Source: Ruminococcaceae bacterium AB4001 (GTDB taxonomy: Bacteria; Bacillota; Clostridia; Saccharofermentanales; Saccharofermentanaceae). Taken from it: DNA of 64,000 nucleotides. The notes beneath the pieces are model-generated. The model made no database searches. It worked only from the letters and a program-made list of their open reading frames with translations, and was not told the DNA's origin. This document shows positions 63,264-64,000 of the stretch, in pieces (the first letter of the stretch is position 1; every line of letters starts with the position of its first letter). The stretch covers positions 96,526-160,525 of the forward strand of contig JHXJ01000004.1 in assembly GCA_000621765.1 (NCBI GenBank), written 5' to 3'. Both the position numbers and the translations under genes were made by a program.

Positions 63264-63701
63264 ATGAAAGAACTCACAAGTCTTGACGGAGGATCATCAC
63301 GTAAAACCACCGGGAAGCCTTCACTTAAACCTGCTCCCGTAAACGGCGGGAAGAAGGATCTCAGACCGCTCTTTGCTTTTTTCGCAGCTTTGGTGCTTTA
63401 TGTAGCGGCAGCTCTGCTCTGCAACAAGTATCCGCTGGGACAGTATTCGTTCTTACAGAGCGACCTTAAAGCACAGTATGCGCCTTTCCTTGCTCTGATG
63501 AGGAGCAAGATCACGGAGCTCGGAACGGTTCCGCAGGGTCATCTCATTTCTTATCTCACATATTCATTCAAGCTCGGACTCGGAAAGAACTTCATCGGAA
63601 CGCTCGGCTATTATCTTGCGAGCCCGTTCAATCTCATATATCTTCTTTTCGATGAAGCGCAGATCGACTTTGCCGTACTTACCATAGATAATATGAAATG
63701 A
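63264..63701 (+). pseudogene. YfhO-type membrane glycosyltransferase, truncated by an insertion
   Basis: The first about 140 codons of a YfhO-family protein, which in other Firmicutes is over 800 residues and helps glycosylate teichoic acid. The Pro/Lys-rich cytoplasmic N-terminus is followed by a membrane helix (about 35-54), GQYSFLQSDLKAQYAPFLAL, ISYLTYSFKLGLGKNFIGTLGYYLASPFNLIYLLF and FAVLTI. At about codon 140 the family sequence ends and a short unrelated tail (DNMK) runs to TGA. That is where the IS110-family element begins. The rest of the gene should lie beyond the right edge on the far side of the element. Confidence 0.8.
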
Positions 63702-64000
63702 CCTCACGTTTGTAGCAACGTGGATTTACCTATATGCTTAAAGCTGCAAACAAAAGCTATGGGAATTACCACATACAAAGGAGGTCACAATGAAAAGAAT
63801 ACTAAAGATAGGAATGGATGTCCACAGTACCAATTACACATTATGTGCAATGGAACCTGTGTTCGGAGCAGATGACAGAATCTACGCTACCATTCAGGCA
63901 AGTCCGGATTATAAGAATATATTGCTGTTTATAGAAAAAGTGAAACAAAAGCTCGATCCAAATGACACATATGATATTGAATGCGGATATGAAGCAGGAT
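63680..64000 (+). mobile_element. IS110-family insertion element, left part
   Basis: The element interrupts yfhO. Its left boundary lies somewhere in 63680-63705, where the YfhO reading breaks, and it continues past the window. Between boundary and transposase start is a non-coding end of about 85-110 bases containing CACGTT-TGTAGC-AACGTG (63705-63722) and an imperfect TATGGG/CCACATA pair near 63759-63775. IS110 elements move by a DEDD recombinase guided by a bridge RNA made from a non-coding end. They lack terminal inverted repeats, and none is visible here. Confidence 0.75.
63790..64000 (+). CDS. IS110-family transposase, N-terminal 70 residues
   Basis: An open frame from ATG 63790 runs off the right edge. 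It encodes MKRILKIGMDVHSTNYTLCA, the start of the RuvC-like DEDD domain, with the first catalytic Asp at position 10 (GMDVHS), and CGYEAG with the second acidic residue (Glu68). This spacing and the YEAG motif identify the IS110 family. AAAGGAGG lies five bases before the ATG. The serine-containing transposase domain would lie outside the window. It is intact as far as seen. Confidence 0.85.
   Translation, partial: MKRILKIGMDVHSTNYTLCAMEPVFGADDRIYATIQASPDYKNILLFIEKVKQKLDPNDTYDIECGYEAG

Overview
The window looks like chromosomal DNA from an anaerobic, carbohydrate-fermenting member of the Bacillota (class Clostridia). The evidence is the hprK-murB-rapZ-whiA gene order, an ECF-transporter module just after rplQ, lipoprotein solute receptors, strong GGAGG ribosome sites, TTG/GTG starts and no outer-membrane genes. 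A cellobiose phosphorylase and a cellodextrin phosphorylase side by side point to a gut or rumen fibre-degrading habitat. A relative of Saccharofermentans or other Oscillospirales would fit, but the genus is a guess. All calls come from reading the sequence; no database search or alignment was run.

Layout. 0-11 kb: a PgaC-PgaD-type exopolysaccharide synthase on one polypeptide, a Na/phosphate cotransporter, trmL, a leftward amino-acid ABC operon whose receptor appears circularly permuted, a saccharopine-dehydrogenase-like enzyme and a PAS-GGDEF diguanylate cyclase. 11-21 kb: a fused phosphopentomutase/deoxyribose-phosphate aldolase, a DEAD-box helicase, a four-gene leftward operon (two CobW-type GTPases, then trkA and trkH), a dihydrouridine synthase and a membrane protein. 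21-36 kb: a candidate small RNA, an orphan CbiG-like protein, two lipoproteins, the two GH94 phosphorylases, then hprK-murB-rapZ-whiA. 36-43 kb: a propeller protein, small membrane proteins, a uridine-kinase-like protein, metA, nnrD and alr. 43-58 kb: secY-adk-map-infA, an inserted membrane gene, rpmJ-rpsM-rpsK-rpsD-rpoA-rplQ, a fused EcfA1-EcfA2 with EcfT, ROK glucokinase, truA, NfeD/SPFH, pncB and a cyclophilin. 58-64 kb: a surface-polysaccharide cluster (two paralogous polytopic membrane proteins, a GT2 enzyme, YfhO) in which yfhO is cut by an IS110-family element that runs off the right edge.

The genes suggest a coherent physiology. Cellobiose and cellodextrins are phosphorolysed to glucose-1-phosphate plus a shorter sugar, ROK glucokinase can trap the free glucose, and HprK senses glycolytic state directly downstream of the cellodextrin phosphorylase. 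Diguanylate cyclase output could feed the PgaC-PgaD synthase. The most striking theme is rearranged proteins: a circular permutation and four fusions (PgaC-PgaD, DeoB-DeoC, EcfA1-EcfA2, CobW-DUF1980-like) within 53 kb. No CRISPR array, tRNA, rRNA, prophage or recognisable metabolite riboswitch was seen.
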